This document shows positions 25,394-34,912 of a DNA stretch of 64,000 nt, one piece after another (within the stretch, counting starts at the first letter, position 1; each line of letters begins with the position of its first letter). The notes below the pieces were generated by a model, which saw only the letters and a program-made list of their open reading frames with translations, did not search any database and was not told where the DNA came from. A program made the translations under genes and the position numbers. Where the stretch lies: positions 18,216 through 82,215 of the forward strand of contig JANXEK010000004.1 of NCBI GenBank assembly GCA_025058595.1, in the 5' to 3' direction. The DNA comes from Candidatus Bathyarchaeota archaeon (lineage in GTDB: Archaea > Thermoproteota > CALKCG01 > B24 > DRYS01).

Positions 25394-26776
25394 ATGAATC
25401 AAACTAAATCGGATGCAAGAAACTTCATACTAATCGTCTTAGATAGCTTCAGACAGGATCATGTAAGCTACTATAATAAGGGTAGAAGGGTCTTCGAGAA
25501 TGTACCTCCATGCAGAACACCTTACATCGATAAGTTCGCCGAGGAGAGTATAGTATTCCTTAACGTATACCCTTCAGGTCTCCCAACGATACCTGTTAGA
25601 TATGAGCTGTTGACAGGTATGTTCTCGCTACCATATAGACCTTGGCAGCCGCTACTACCCTACCCTAAGGATATAACCGCCTCAGATATACTCTCTAGAC
25701 ATGGATATATCTGTAGCCTCATAACCGATACATACCATCTATTCAAGCCTGATATGAATTTTCATAGAAGCTTCCAATGTTTCAGATGGATTAGAGGACA
25801 AGAGTACGATGCATACACATCTTCTCCTCCTAAACGTATGGTCGAAGATTATGTGAACGAGAATTACCCGGAGGAGTGGAGGAGACTCGTAGCAAGATAT
25901 CTAGCGAATACCGATGAATTCAAATCTGAAGAAGACTACTTCTCCGTCAGGGTGTTCGGTGAAGCTATGAAATGGCTTAGAGATAACCGTACGCATAGGC
26001 GTATATTCCTATGGGTAGATTGTTTCGATCCGCATGAACCGTGGGATCCACCTGAAAGATTTGATACATATACGGATCCATCATACGATGGACCTAAGCT
26101 AATACTACCCATGGGTGGATATGCAGATAAATGGGCTACGAAGGAGCAGATAGACTATATCAGAGGCTTGTATGCTGGTGAAGCATCTTTCGTAGACTAC
26201 TGCTTTGGAAGATTCATAGAGGCTTTGAAGGATCTAGGATACTACGAAGATTCGATCATAGCCGTTACAGCCGATCATGGTCATCCCCTAGCTGATCATG
26301 GGAAATTCCTTAAAGGTCCTGATAGGATGTACAGCGAGCTCCTAAGAGTACCGTTCATCATGCATATACCAGGCTATAAGCATAGAGATATAGATGCGCT
26401 CATACAATTCCCAGATATCCTACCCACAGTCCTAGAGCTTCTAGGGTTAGGATCTGAAGCTAGATGTATGCAGGGATCTAGCTTCATCGACATAATCGAA
26501 GGCTCGAAATCTAATCATAGAAGCTACATTATATCAGGATACCATGAAGCTATAGATCGATGTATAAGGGATAGGGAGTGGAGCTATGTGAAAAGACCCG
26601 AAGGACAGCCAGACGAACTATACAATCTAGTAAAGGATCCCAAGGAGGAGATAAACCTTATAGATGAGAGGAAGGATGTAGCGTTAAAGCTTGCATCATA
26701 CTACGGATTATACTTCCATAGAATGGAGAAGCCTTGGGTAGTTAAAGGTCTCCAAGGCAGATACGAGACTATGTAA
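25394..26776 (+). CDS. Sulfatase-fold (alkaline phosphatase superfamily) hydrolase with Thr in the nucleophile position
   Basis: 460 residues. Metal-binding start LIVLDSFRQDHV, then the nucleophile region SGLPTIPVRYELLTG (residues 61-75), WVDCFDPHEPWDPP and TADHGHPLADHGK near 300, as in sulfatases. The catalytic C/S-x-P-x-R motif reads T-I-P-V-R (Thr65), so it cannot form formylglycine and is probably a phosphoesterase or phosphonate-type hydrolase, not a sulfatase. It appears complete and monocistronic, starting at ATG 25394 on a short leader. Substrate unknown. Confidence 0.82.
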   Translation: MNQTKSDARNFILIVLDSFRQDHVSYYNKGRRVFENVPPCRTPYIDKFAEESIVFLNVYPSGLPTIPVRYELLTGMFSLPYRPWQPLLPYPKDITASDILSRHGYICSLITDTYHLFKPDMNFHRSFQCFRWIRGQEYDAYTSSPPKRMVEDYVNENYPEEWRRLVARYLANTDEFKSEEDYFSVRVFGEAMKWLRDNRTHRRIFLWVDCFDPHEPWDPPERFDTYTDPSYDGPKLILPMGGYADKWATKEQIDYIRGLYAGEASFVDYCFGRFIEALKDLGYYEDSIIAVTADHGHPLADHGKFLKGPDRMYSELLRVPFIMHIPGYKHRDIDALIQFPDILPTVLELLGLGSEARCMQGSSFIDIIEGSKSNHRSYIISGYHEAIDRCIRDREWSYVKRPEGQPDELYNLVKDPKEEINLIDERKDVALKLASYYGLYFHRMEKPWVVKGLQGRYETM

Positions 26777-26793
26777 GAATAAACTCCGGGAAA

Positions 26794-26803
26794 GGTTTAA
26801 TAT
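26794..26803 (+). promoter_or_regulatory. TATA box ahead of the Lrp-type RAM gene
   Basis: ggtttaatat lies about 30 bp before ATG 26832. If it is the promoter, transcription starts close to that ATG and downstream of the TTG (26805) used in the ORF track, supporting the shorter protein. Confidence 0.45.
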
Positions 26804-26831
26804 TTTGAGAAAGAAAAATATAAACACAGAT

Positions 26832-27065
26832 ATGCCCGTATTAGCATATGTATTTATAAATACAGAAGCAGGGAGAGCATTCAAAGTTCTCGAAGCCGTC
26901 AAGAAGATCGAAGGGGTTAAAGACGCTCATACGATCACAGGTATATATGATATAGTAGCGTTAGTAGAAGCAGCAGATCTGAAAGATCTAGGAGAGAAGA
27001 TAGTCGATAGGGTACAAGGAGTGAAAGGCGTAGAGAGAACGGTAACAGCAGTAGTGGTAGAATAG
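26832..27065 (+). CDS. Stand-alone Lrp/AsnC ligand-binding (RAM) domain protein
   Basis: 77 residues (MPVLAYVFINTEAG start) forming a single beta-alpha-beta-beta-alpha-beta RAM domain: the KIEGVKDAHTITGIYDIVALVEA core and the closing VKGVERTVTAVVVE are diagnostic. There is no helix-turn-helix, so it is the SraA-like stand-alone form that binds amino acids and can pair with full-length Lrp regulators. The tRNA-Thr gene follows 80 bp downstream. Confidence 0.87.
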   Translation: MPVLAYVFINTEAGRAFKVLEAVKKIEGVKDAHTITGIYDIVALVEAADLKDLGEKIVDRVQGVKGVERTVTAVVVE

Positions 27066-27146
27066 AATACACAGCTACAAGGATATGGTAAACAAGATAG
27101 AAACATTTTAATCTCCAATAGTAGACGATGCTATCATAGATAAAGG

Positions 27147-27221
27147 GGTCCGGTAGCTCAGTCTGGCTGGAGCACCAGCTTGGTAAGCTGGGGGTCGCGG
27201 GTTCGAATCCCGCCCGGACCT
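27147..27221 (+). tRNA. tRNA-Thr (anticodon GGU)
   Basis: A full cloverleaf folds: acceptor GGUCCGG with CCGGACC, anticodon stem CCAGC with GCUGG around the loop UUGGUAA (anticodon GGU), T-arm GCGGG-UUCGAAU-CCCGC, discriminator U. No intron. An AT-rich box (attttaat, near 27104-27112) lies about 40 bp upstream and is a plausible promoter. Confidence 0.96.
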
Positions 27222-27429
27222 TCCATCTAATATCCATGAATTCACCGTGGCTTCCAGCTTTTCTAGTCCGGTATTCTCCTCCCGTATGGGTACAGGTTTT
27301 CGAGCCCTGTATCCCAGGCATGCTCGTATATCTGAGATTCCTAAACGAATGTACAACCGGTAAGATCTTCATGGCCTTGTTTAAAAGCTTCAAACTGTGG
27401 AGAATGAGGGATAAACGTATACGGCGTTC

Positions 27430-27837
27430 GTAGGAGCTTCAGCTAGAATATCGGTTAGATACGGTAGAATATATGCTATGACGGCTGACTAGATAGAGAT
27501 ATTCGTTAGGGAGGCTAGAGCCTTATTCGATACCGGCTCTAGAGGAAGCTATTTTAGCGAGGAAGAATTTGCTAAGGAGATTGGATGTGAACTCTTTAAA
27601 GGAGCCGAAGGCGACATCGTTAACTGTAAAAGAGAAGTACGCTAAACTAATCGGAGATGTGAAAGTATACCTAGAAGTGGAAGGATACATTTCCCAGAAA
27701 GGGAAACAATCGGTGTCATAGAAGACTTAACGAGGGACGTAATTATAGGTTTGAGCATAATGGAGAAATACGGAATCTACGTTGAATGGGATGAAATAAA
27801 GTTTAAGCAGATCCCACCCTCATCAATAACAATCTAG
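27430..27837 (+). pseudogene. Decayed retropepsin-like aspartyl protease gene
   Basis: Pieces of one protein are spread over several frames: a short ARISVRYGRIYA start, then ALFDTGSRGSYFSEEEFAKEIG (the DTGS catalytic motif), a frame change into TVKEKYAKLIGDVKVYLEVEG, and a final piece ETIGVIEDLTRDVIIGLSIM ending with TAG at 27837. The order matches the small archaeal retropepsin-like proteases. At least two frameshifts and an internal stop make it non-functional as written. Boundaries are approximate at the 5' end. Confidence 0.72.
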
Positions 27838-28612
27838 AAGAAATAAGCTAAAGAATTTTAAAATCTATTTGACATTTGTTTTAAGGAACTATTGAGAAAC
27901 TTCATCGTCTAAGTCATTCTTATTCTCTAACAGCTATCTCTTACTATCTTTAAATCCTTCGAGGTATGCCTCTTAAAGCATCTCTTTAGTAGGGCTATTA
28001 ATGCTGGTGGGTTCTCTACCCCTTCATCTATCTTATTCAGGTTTCTATTCACCTTAAGGGATAGGATGATTACTTCTATCAAATCTCTATGCAATGCACC
28101 CTTATCTTCCCAGCGAAGTATCCATCTATTAGCTTGCTTAAATTCCAACTAGACCTCTCCTCCATATCTCCTCTAGGGTTTTACTCTATTCTTATACAGT
28201 TCTCAGTAGGGTTTCTATAACAGATTATGCATAGTATGTACAGTTTGTATGGAAATCATGCCTGGCCTCCTCTTAGATGTATGTAAATGTTAGTTCACAG
28301 CGTGAAATGGTATGTAGGAAGTATGGATGGGAGATGAAACGTTAAGCTCTATCGTCTCTAGATTCTCTGTAGAAGATCTATTAGAACTTTGATTCTTGCT
28401 TTAAAAATAGGATCGCGTCGATAGTAGGATCTCATCGTAATCTTCTAGAGGTTGCTGTCGTTCTATTGGTATTAGGCTAGGAAGGGCTTAATTAACGTTG
28501 GCGTAAAGATGCGTGTTTTAATCTATCTTACGGTTAAGATCCTAGCCTCTTACGATTCTTTAAAACGTTTAAAGCTTTATAGCGATATCTATATCTTAAT
28601 CTAGGGGTTTGA
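27838..28612. other. 775-bp stretch without a supported gene
   Basis: The only open frame is 27927-28148 on the minus strand (73 codons, TTG start directly after a stop), encoding a helical peptide with HRDLIEVIILSLK and NPPALIALLKR. A plus-strand fragment near 28410-28470 encodes the similar HRNLLEVAVVLLVLG before a stop. Both look like bits of the same kind of helical accessory protein, but I cannot name a family. No tRNA, repeat array or clear promoter was seen except the approach to the gene at 28613. Confidence 0.45.
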
Positions 28613-30103
28613 ATGGCTGGTAGACTCTATATACCTCTAGCGGTGTTCTCAGCATTTATACTTCTTCATGGATTGGTTTGTAGCTTCGAAGCTGTAGACG
28701 ATGAATTCATAGAATCGGGGCGTATATATTCTGGTAGTCTCCCTCCGGAGGGATCTATATCCTATAAGGTTAGACTACCGCAAGCCGATTCTCTTCTGAT
28801 AGTTCATATAGAAGCTTTAGAGGGGATGTTTAAGTTTAACGTTTCAGGGTCTATCAATGAAGCCTCCACTAATATAGTATATTATAGGGCGCCATACCTA
28901 TATTATGTCGTAGATGATGGTATAGGATGGTTGGAGCTCAGGAACACCAGCGTAAACTCGACTCTAACCTATAGATTCTACATAGATATAACGACGCCTC
29001 TGAATGATGGTTTACGAATACTTAAGCCTATATGTTTAGAAGGTGGAGTAGCATCGTTTATTCTGAATCTTAATAAAGGCGATAAAGTCGAAGTGCAGGC
29101 TTCCCCTATAGGTATAAAGGATTTAAGCCTCGAAGTATATACGCTCTACTACGAGCTAGCTAAAGGTAGTTTAGGGTATATGTTGGTCTTATATGAGGCT
29201 GTTGAAGATGGTAAGCTAAACTTCGAAGCAGATCTGGAAGGTGTATACTACATTCTCGTAAGGTCCAAGAAGGGTGAGGGTATGGTTTTAATAGCTTGTA
29301 AGATAGAGGAGTCTATGCTAAGTCAAAACTGGTTTTGGATTATACCTCTATGGCTATCCATACCTGCCACCTTAGGATTCACCTCTATGTTAAGCCTTAA
29401 CGATGTAAGGAAACTCCCCTCTCCTAAACGTTATATTTCGATGAGTATCTATACATCGATCCCAACGATTATCTCATTTATATCGACGGCGGGAGCCTAT
29501 ACGTATAGAGCTCCTATCTATATCCCACTACTCCAGATATCTACAATCCTATACGGGTTAACAGTCGCATATAGACTCTATGGCGCTATACTAGATAGGT
29601 TGGAAGAAACGGCTATATGCCAATACTGCGGTAAGATGGTAGATCTTAAGGTGAACCTATGTTGCGGGGTCAGGGTTAAATCTATAAGCTTATCCTGGTA
29701 TCTTGCAGCTCCCTCCGTCGCTCTCCTACTATTCTTAGTATGGTTAAGCTTAAAGGTGTTAAGTTTAGATCCTAACCTACTAGTCTTAACGGTAGCTGGA
29801 GGGGTAATTGGAAGCCTCCTATCATGGTATTTCAATAGGAGGTTAGATACTTGGGGGGCGTTAAAACTCCTATTTATAGGGCTGATATTCTCGGCTCTAT
29901 CCCCGATCATAGTTTTAGCCCTTATAGAATTGATCGGACCGGTTCTACGACCGGTAGAGTTATGGAGAGGTGCGAGCTACGCTAGGATTAGGATAACGCG
30001 TCCAGCTCTACCCGTAACATTCTATGTATTTTTCAGTCTGATAGTAGCTATCACTATAACATACCTTATAGTTGAAGCTAGAACGATAGTTAAGAATAGG
30101 TAA
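28613..30103 (+). CDS. Multi-pass membrane protein with extracellular domain and cytoplasmic zinc-ribbon-like loop
   Basis: 496 residues, no family recognised. An N-terminal signal peptide (LYIPLAVFSAFILLHGLVCS) precedes about 210 residues of beta-rich, probably extracytoplasmic sequence. Hydrophobic segments follow near residues 240-260, 280-300 and 305-325; then a CQYCGKMVDLKVNLCC segment near 338-353 that could bind zinc; then four more hydrophobic helices to the C-terminus. It reads as a sensor or transporter-like protein. The transglutaminase-like gene opposite may be functionally related but there is no direct evidence. Confidence 0.7.
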   Translation: MAGRLYIPLAVFSAFILLHGLVCSFEAVDDEFIESGRIYSGSLPPEGSISYKVRLPQADSLLIVHIEALEGMFKFNVSGSINEASTNIVYYRAPYLYYVVDDGIGWLELRNTSVNSTLTYRFYIDITTPLNDGLRILKPICLEGGVASFILNLNKGDKVEVQASPIGIKDLSLEVYTLYYELAKGSLGYMLVLYEAVEDGKLNFEADLEGVYYILVRSKKGEGMVLIACKIEESMLSQNWFWIIPLWLSIPATLGFTSMLSLNDVRKLPSPKRYISMSIYTSIPTIISFISTAGAYTYRAPIYIPLLQISTILYGLTVAYRLYGAILDRLEETAICQYCGKMVDLKVNLCCGVRVKSISLSWYLAAPSVALLLFLVWLSLKVLSLDPNLLVLTVAGGVIGSLLSWYFNRRLDTWGALKLLFIGLIFSALSPIIVLALIELIGPVLRPVELWRGASYARIRITRPALPVTFYVFFSLIVAITITYLIVEARTIVKNR

Positions 30104-30184
30104 GCTTAGCTTTACAAGTCTTCCTAAACTACCATAAGACTTGAGGATACACCTTAATTCACTCCCCACGACTACTTCGAAATT

Positions 30185-31321
30185 CTATCCCTTTAGGTAT
30201 TGTCCATGTATAATGTAGCTTACTATATCATATATACTTCCGCTAACTAGTTTTACGGGTATTCCATTCTGTACGTCGTAGATCCTTATGGTAGCTATAC
30301 CTCCATACCTACTGAACCAGTCTGAATACCTCTCGAGCTCCTTATAGGGATCTTCAGCTCTTAGATCCGAGGGGTATCCCGTATAGTAGTTGCCCGCGGT
30401 ATCGAGTATAGTTAATCCGCCCCCTCCTACCGGGAATGCTACGGCTACATGCCCCCTACCACCTCTAAGCGTTATATCTAGTAGCCAAAGGGTATGCTCT
30501 CTACCGTAGATATAGCGTTGGTAGCACTTTATCATAGCGTATAGGAGTATAGCTTGATCCTCGCAGTCCCCCTGCCCGTAGCTTAGGGCTTCACTCGGGG
30601 ATAGAACGATCTGTCTATACGTCGTTTTTACGTATACTCCACGTTCAAGATCTGATATTAAGGGGGGATAGGGTACTGGTGGATCATAAGCATACCCTAT
30701 ATTCTTCCTAACATAATCGTAAAGTTCTTTTACGCTACGCCAATAATCGCTAGGATAGGATACCGTCGATCCCACTAGGGAGGCTAGGTTTAATATCTCG
30801 CTATCGTTCAAAACCCTACTTATAGAATCTTCGAAGAATAGGTAGGATAAGGCATACTTCCTCCAATCCTCGTAGCTATCGACCAGACGTTGATGGTTGA
30901 TTCGTAGAGTGGAATAGTTAGCCTCTAAAACCATATAGCTCTCGGTTAGATTGCTAACCCTACCACTTAAAGCCCTATACTCCTTCATCAGCTGTATATG
31001 TTCATCATGTAGGCTTTTATACATCGTGTAGAATCTTCTATACTCTTTCTCAAGTTCATCGAAGGATCTGCTAAGCCTGTTATACCTATCTAGTAGGGTC
31101 GTATACTGACTGTAGAAGTAGGAGATAGAAGCAAAACTTAGAACCGCAGATACTAGGAGGATAGAGACTAGAATCCTAGATATAGCACTCACTATATCCA
31201 CCCACGTTAACATTACAATTTTCTGATGATGGATATATATAAGACTTCCACTCTTTAAGATAGCTTCAATACCCCTCTTTATTCTATATATCCAAGCATT
31301 ACCCATACTATCGATGTACAC
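30185..31321 (-). CDS. Membrane-anchored coiled-coil transglutaminase-like protein
   Basis: 378 residues. An N-terminal membrane helix (near residues 45-65) is followed by about 80 residues of coiled coil, then a transglutaminase-fold domain: Cys in YGQGDCEDQAILLYAM (near 252), His in GGRGHVAVAFPVG (near 293) and Asp in TILDTAGNYYTG (near 310) form the expected triad. Archaeal transglutaminase-like proteins of this kind are thought to be cell-surface proteases. The ATG 31321 is used, but a start closer to the membrane helix is possible. Confidence 0.82.
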   Translation of the reverse strand: MYIDSMGNAWIYRIKRGIEAILKSGSLIYIHHQKIVMLTWVDIVSAISRILVSILLVSAVLSFASISYFYSQYTTLLDRYNRLSRSFDELEKEYRRFYTMYKSLHDEHIQLMKEYRALSGRVSNLTESYMVLEANYSTLRINHQRLVDSYEDWRKYALSYLFFEDSISRVLNDSEILNLASLVGSTVSYPSDYWRSVKELYDYVRKNIGYAYDPPVPYPPLISDLERGVYVKTTYRQIVLSPSEALSYGQGDCEDQAILLYAMIKCYQRYIYGREHTLWLLDITLRGGRGHVAVAFPVGGGGLTILDTAGNYYTGYPSDLRAEDPYKELERYSDWFSRYGGIATIRIYDVQNGIPVKLVSGSIYDIVSYIIHGQYLKG

Positions 31322-31416
31322 TCTACTTTACCGATACCTTATACGTTTCAAGAAGACAATAGTATAGAAGGATATGTAGATAAGGGACTATCTTGAGCAT
31401 CGAATTATTATTTTTA

Positions 31417-31782
31417 TTAGAATAGCGGCGGTATAAAGACTGTTAGAACTGTTAAGGGTTCGATGACGTTGACGAGGCCATGTCTTACGCCTTTAGGGAT
31501 ATAGATGAAGGTTCCTTCGAGTATTTCTTTTTCACCTAATCCTTCAATGAATATTATAGCTTTTCCTTTAATGCAGTACTCTATTTGATCGCTCTCGTTA
31601 TGTGTATGCATATTTATTTCCTCGCTTCTATTAATCATGCTTAATCTAACGCTAGCAGTAGATGTATCATTCTTGGATAGGAGAATTTTCGTCGGAAAAA
31701 TTGTTCCTTCATTAAAGGCTATATCCCTCTCATATCTGACTATCGGGTTCATCACATACTCCTCATACAATCTGCTTAGCAT
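31417..31782 (-). CDS. Cupin-domain protein
   Basis: 121 residues with metal motif 1 (MHTHNESDQIEYCIKGKA) and motif 2 (YIPKGVRHGLVN). It is distinct from the cupin at 18150; by eye its coding is more AT-rich (many ATT and AAT codons) than neighbouring genes, which together with the adjacent decayed genes suggests later acquisition. Function unknown. Confidence 0.8.
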   Translation of the reverse strand: MLSRLYEEYVMNPIVRYERDIAFNEGTIFPTKILLSKNDTSTASVRLSMINRSEEINMHTHNESDQIEYCIKGKAIIFIEGLGEKEILEGTFIYIPKGVRHGLVNVIEPLTVLTVFIPPLF

Positions 31783-32017
31783 ATTATTAAGGTTTAGATC
31801 GTGAATTCTACCTATATAGTATATGGGACGCCTTAGATACGATGAACTCCAACCCGACTAATGCGTATAGGATTGCTATCGTTGCCGGTATCATAGATAT
31901 GGTAGACTGATCCTATCTCCATAAGAAGGCGCTATTTTCATCTAGGCTTCGTAATAACGGTTCAGATTAGAAAGGCTTAGAAGCGGTATCGAAACTTCTA
32001 AGTTATAGGGTAACTTT

Positions 32018-32399
32018 ATGGAGTATTTCGTGGCTGATAGGATAGGTAGAATCTTCCCGTTAGAACTTGATCCAGGAGGTTATATTATAGAGAGTATAGA
32101 CAAGTTGGTGAAGAGAGGAGGAGTAAACGATCGAATTATTGGCTATCGGGGCAATAGATTCATGCGTTCTCCTTATTGCCATAAGGATGAGATACTCGTC
32201 GAAGAAATTCTTCAGAAGTTGGAGGGATAATCCCCTGGGATTAGCATCGATAATGGAGACAATAGCTGATGGTAAACTATGTTTACATGCTACAGTTTCG
32301 GATCAGAAGTTTACTTACGGATTCCTGATGAAAAGGTATTCTAAGACTGAAGAGCCGAATCGAGATCTAGATCTTCTAAGCAGTCCAGAATCCTACTAA
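32018..32399 (+). pseudogene. Frameshifted DUF296 / PPC (PD1-like) DNA-binding domain gene
   Basis: Two overlapping track ORFs are fragments of one protein. Frame 1 gives MEYFVADRIGRIFPLELDPGG through NDRII; frame 2 supplies AIGAIDSCVLLIAI; frame 1 returns with EEILQKLEG; frame 2 ends with LASIMETIADGKLCLHATV. Read together this is the archaeal PPC fold with its HAHV-like metal motif changed to HATV. Three frame changes rule out simple sequencing noise. The C-terminal strand is degraded. Confidence 0.78.
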
Positions 32400-32816
32400 A
32401 CCATACGATCAACCTCGGATATAATAGCGAAGCGAAACATGTCTTTCTAACAAGCTCTACCCCTCCTTAGGTGGATCGAGGTGTACAGCACATATTTCTC
32501 TGGAAATACCACTGGGGGTTCGATTCCATCATCTATGAAGCTGCTATTATTCCTCTGAAACTCTATATAGTGGATGAGACGTGCTTTAAACCTAAATAAG
32601 CATGAAAGTTTTATCCACAGAAGCTGCATTACTGGGTGTAACCTTAAGGTCTTCCACCGTATTGGTTGGACGTAATATTATCCTGTTTAATCCATACACT
32701 AACCCTTAACCCCCTCTGTATGATGACCCGAGAGATAGTCTGTCTCCCTGTAACCTTGAGGATGTAACCACCATCCCTTAGACGATCTTCGAAGAAATTT
32801 TCGAGTTAGACATATC
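32400..32816. other. 417-bp stretch without a supported gene
   Basis: Only a 60-codon minus-strand ORF (32447-32629) is open and it shows no recognisable motif or Shine-Dalgarno. The stretch lies between the DUF296 pseudogene and the 3' end of rnz and looks like decayed sequence. Confidence 0.5.
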
Positions 32817-33767
32817 CTATATCCTAGGTACAACTCTATACTCGTACTCCTCGCCCATCCTTCGTAATTCTATGGTTAAACCATCCTCAGCTACCACTAC
32901 GTTCGAGTATATCCTCTTCGCTTCGTCCACGAGAGCATCTACGGTAACGTATCTAGCCGATATATGCGTAAGCACTAGGAGCTTCACAGAGCTTCTCGAA
33001 GCTATGTATGCAGCTTGAGCCGCAGTAGTATGCCCTTCAACCGTAGCTTTACTCGCTAGATCTTCTGTGAACGTCGCTTCATGTATAAGTATATCCGCTC
33101 CTTCGGCAAGCTCTTCTACAGCTCTACAAGGTATGGTATCACCTGTATAGGCTAGCTTAAACCCTCTACGTGGAGGCCCTAAAACATCTTTAGGCTCTAT
33201 TATCCTCCCATCGTCAAGCTTTATAGATTCTCCGAGTTGTAACCTCTTCCATAGAGGGCCTCTAGGTATACCTAAAGCTATAGCTTTATCAGTATAGAAT
33301 ACACCTGGTCTATCCTTCTCTTCGAATCTATATCCATAGGATTCGCTTCCATGTTGAACTCTACGACATAAGATCCTGTAGGATTCGAAATCGTAGCATC
33401 TCCCATCATCAACCCTAAAAATTTTAAGATCGTACGTAGGGTTTAAACCGATGGTGCTCCTTATACAGTGTATGTATTCTTCGAGTTTAGAAGGGCCGTA
33501 AACCTCTACGGGCGTCTTTCTATCTAGTAGAGAGAACGTCTGAAGTAGACCTGGTAGGCCTAAAACGTGATCTCCATGCATATGGGATACGAATATCCTT
33601 AGAGGTCTACCTGCGCCTATCCCATACTCCATGAATCGAAGCTGTATACCTTCGCCGCAATCGAATAATATGAGATCTGAATCCCATTCAAGCAGTATAC
33701 CAGGTAAATTACGATTTAGGGTAGGCATACCAGCCGATGTACCGAGAAATACTATACGGTACGGCAT
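32817..33767 (-). CDS. rnz: Ribonuclease Z (tRNA 3' endonuclease)
   Basis: Removes the 3' trailer of pre-tRNAs. 316 residues of metallo-beta-lactamase fold: FLGTSAGMPT start, zinc motif SHMHGDHVLGLPGLL near residue 63, and later AYTGDTIPC, ILIHEATF and LTHISARY. Short archaeal-type form. It is 6 bp downstream of trmG10, so two tRNA-maturation enzymes share an operon. Confidence 0.95.
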   Translation of the reverse strand: MPYRIVFLGTSAGMPTLNRNLPGILLEWDSDLILFDCGEGIQLRFMEYGIGAGRPLRIFVSHMHGDHVLGLPGLLQTFSLLDRKTPVEVYGPSKLEEYIHCIRSTIGLNPTYDLKIFRVDDGRCYDFESYRILCRRVQHGSESYGYRFEEKDRPGVFYTDKAIALGIPRGPLWKRLQLGESIKLDDGRIIEPKDVLGPPRRGFKLAYTGDTIPCRAVEELAEGADILIHEATFTEDLASKATVEGHTTAAQAAYIASRSSVKLLVLTHISARYVTVDALVDEAKRIYSNVVVAEDGLTIELRRMGEEYEYRVVPRI

Positions 33768-33773
33768 ACAGTC

Positions 33774-34805
33774 CTACCTCCTACAGACGAATATCTCCCT
33801 AGTTAGGTTTCCATGAACCCTCTGAGTATGCTTCTCGATGATAGTGAATCCTGTATTCTCTATAAGCTTAGAGGCTTCGAATTCTATCGGAGACATAAAG
33901 CATAGATATCCCCCTCGTTTAACCACATCGTATGCCTCCTGGAGGAAATCTCCTATAAGCTTCACGGGATCCACACCTTTGGTTGACGAAGCTCTCCCAT
34001 ATGGAGGATCTGTAACTATCCTATCGACGTTCGAGAATGGAAGTTTACGTGCATCTCCTCTTATAAGCCCATCGAAGGTCAACCTATATCCCCGCAGGTT
34101 AGCTTCAGCTTTACGAAGCATCTCCATATCCATATCGATACCTGCCACCCTACAGCCTAACATAGCCGCCTCTATAAGTATACCTCCAACACCACAGAAT
34201 ACATCTAGTAGGAAATCTCCGACTTCAGCTCTAGACAGGTTGACAAGACATCTAGCTATATCCGGCTGTAGGGTGGATGGATGGAGTGCAGGTCTACGTA
34301 TCGGAAGTCTATCCATGAATAGATCCGTAAACCTAAGCCTAGATACCTGAAGACCTATATGGGCTAAACCAGAGTCTATGAAGCATAGGATGGTGTAATC
34401 TGGCTTCTCTAAATCCACCTTAAATCCTCTACGTCTAATAGTATCCCCAGCCGCCTCCTCTAAACGTTTAGATAGCCCGCACATAGATGGATCAAGCCTC
34501 TCGGCGTAAACCTTAAAACTTCTATTAGACTCCATAAAGCTATGAAGATCGGCCTTCGAGAGAGCATCTGTAACCGAATCTGGATCCGATCCACATGAAG
34601 CTATCCATAAAGCAATTCTCCTCACATAGCTACACCTCCTCTTTAAAGCTTCGATAGAAGCTTCATCAGATTCTACCATCAAAAGCATCCTAGAATCTAG
34701 AAGCGTATCATACGCTAATCCTTCAGCTTCTAAGACAGCTTTAACTTCAGCTTTAGGTAGCGAAGGATGCCATCCTGAAACTCTAACTAGGATTTTCCTC
34801 CTCAT
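33774..34805 (-). CDS. trmG10: tRNA guanosine-10 N2-methyltransferase (TrmG10/Trm11 family)
   Basis: 343 residues: N-terminal THUMP-type RNA-binding part, then a Rossmann methyltransferase with LLDVFCGVGGILIEAAMLG (SAM site, near residue 200), GIDMD, and catalytic TDPPYGRASS near 263. The DPPY motif marks N-methylation of an exocyclic amine. The family makes m2G/m22G at position 10 of tRNA. Operon with rnz. Confidence 0.9.
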   Translation of the reverse strand: MRRKILVRVSGWHPSLPKAEVKAVLEAEGLAYDTLLDSRMLLMVESDEASIEALKRRCSYVRRIALWIASCGSDPDSVTDALSKADLHSFMESNRSFKVYAERLDPSMCGLSKRLEEAAGDTIRRRGFKVDLEKPDYTILCFIDSGLAHIGLQVSRLRFTDLFMDRLPIRRPALHPSTLQPDIARCLVNLSRAEVGDFLLDVFCGVGGILIEAAMLGCRVAGIDMDMEMLRKAEANLRGYRLTFDGLIRGDARKLPFSNVDRIVTDPPYGRASSTKGVDPVKLIGDFLQEAYDVVKRGGYLCFMSPIEFEASKLIENTGFTIIEKHTQRVHGNLTREIFVCRR

Positions 34806-34912
34806 TCATTAATCTTCAGACTAGGATAAGGATGCTGATAAAGATGATTATAGCCATCTTCACCGATAACCTTCGAAAAGTTTAATTTTCTTGCTAGGTA
34901 TGTATCTATACG

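Noticed and set aside
26927-27393. Minus-strand ORFs (152 and 82 aa) across tRNA-Thr
   Set aside because: They read through the antisense of the RAM gene and the tRNA, whose antisense produces the familiar spurious GRDSNPRP-type peptide.
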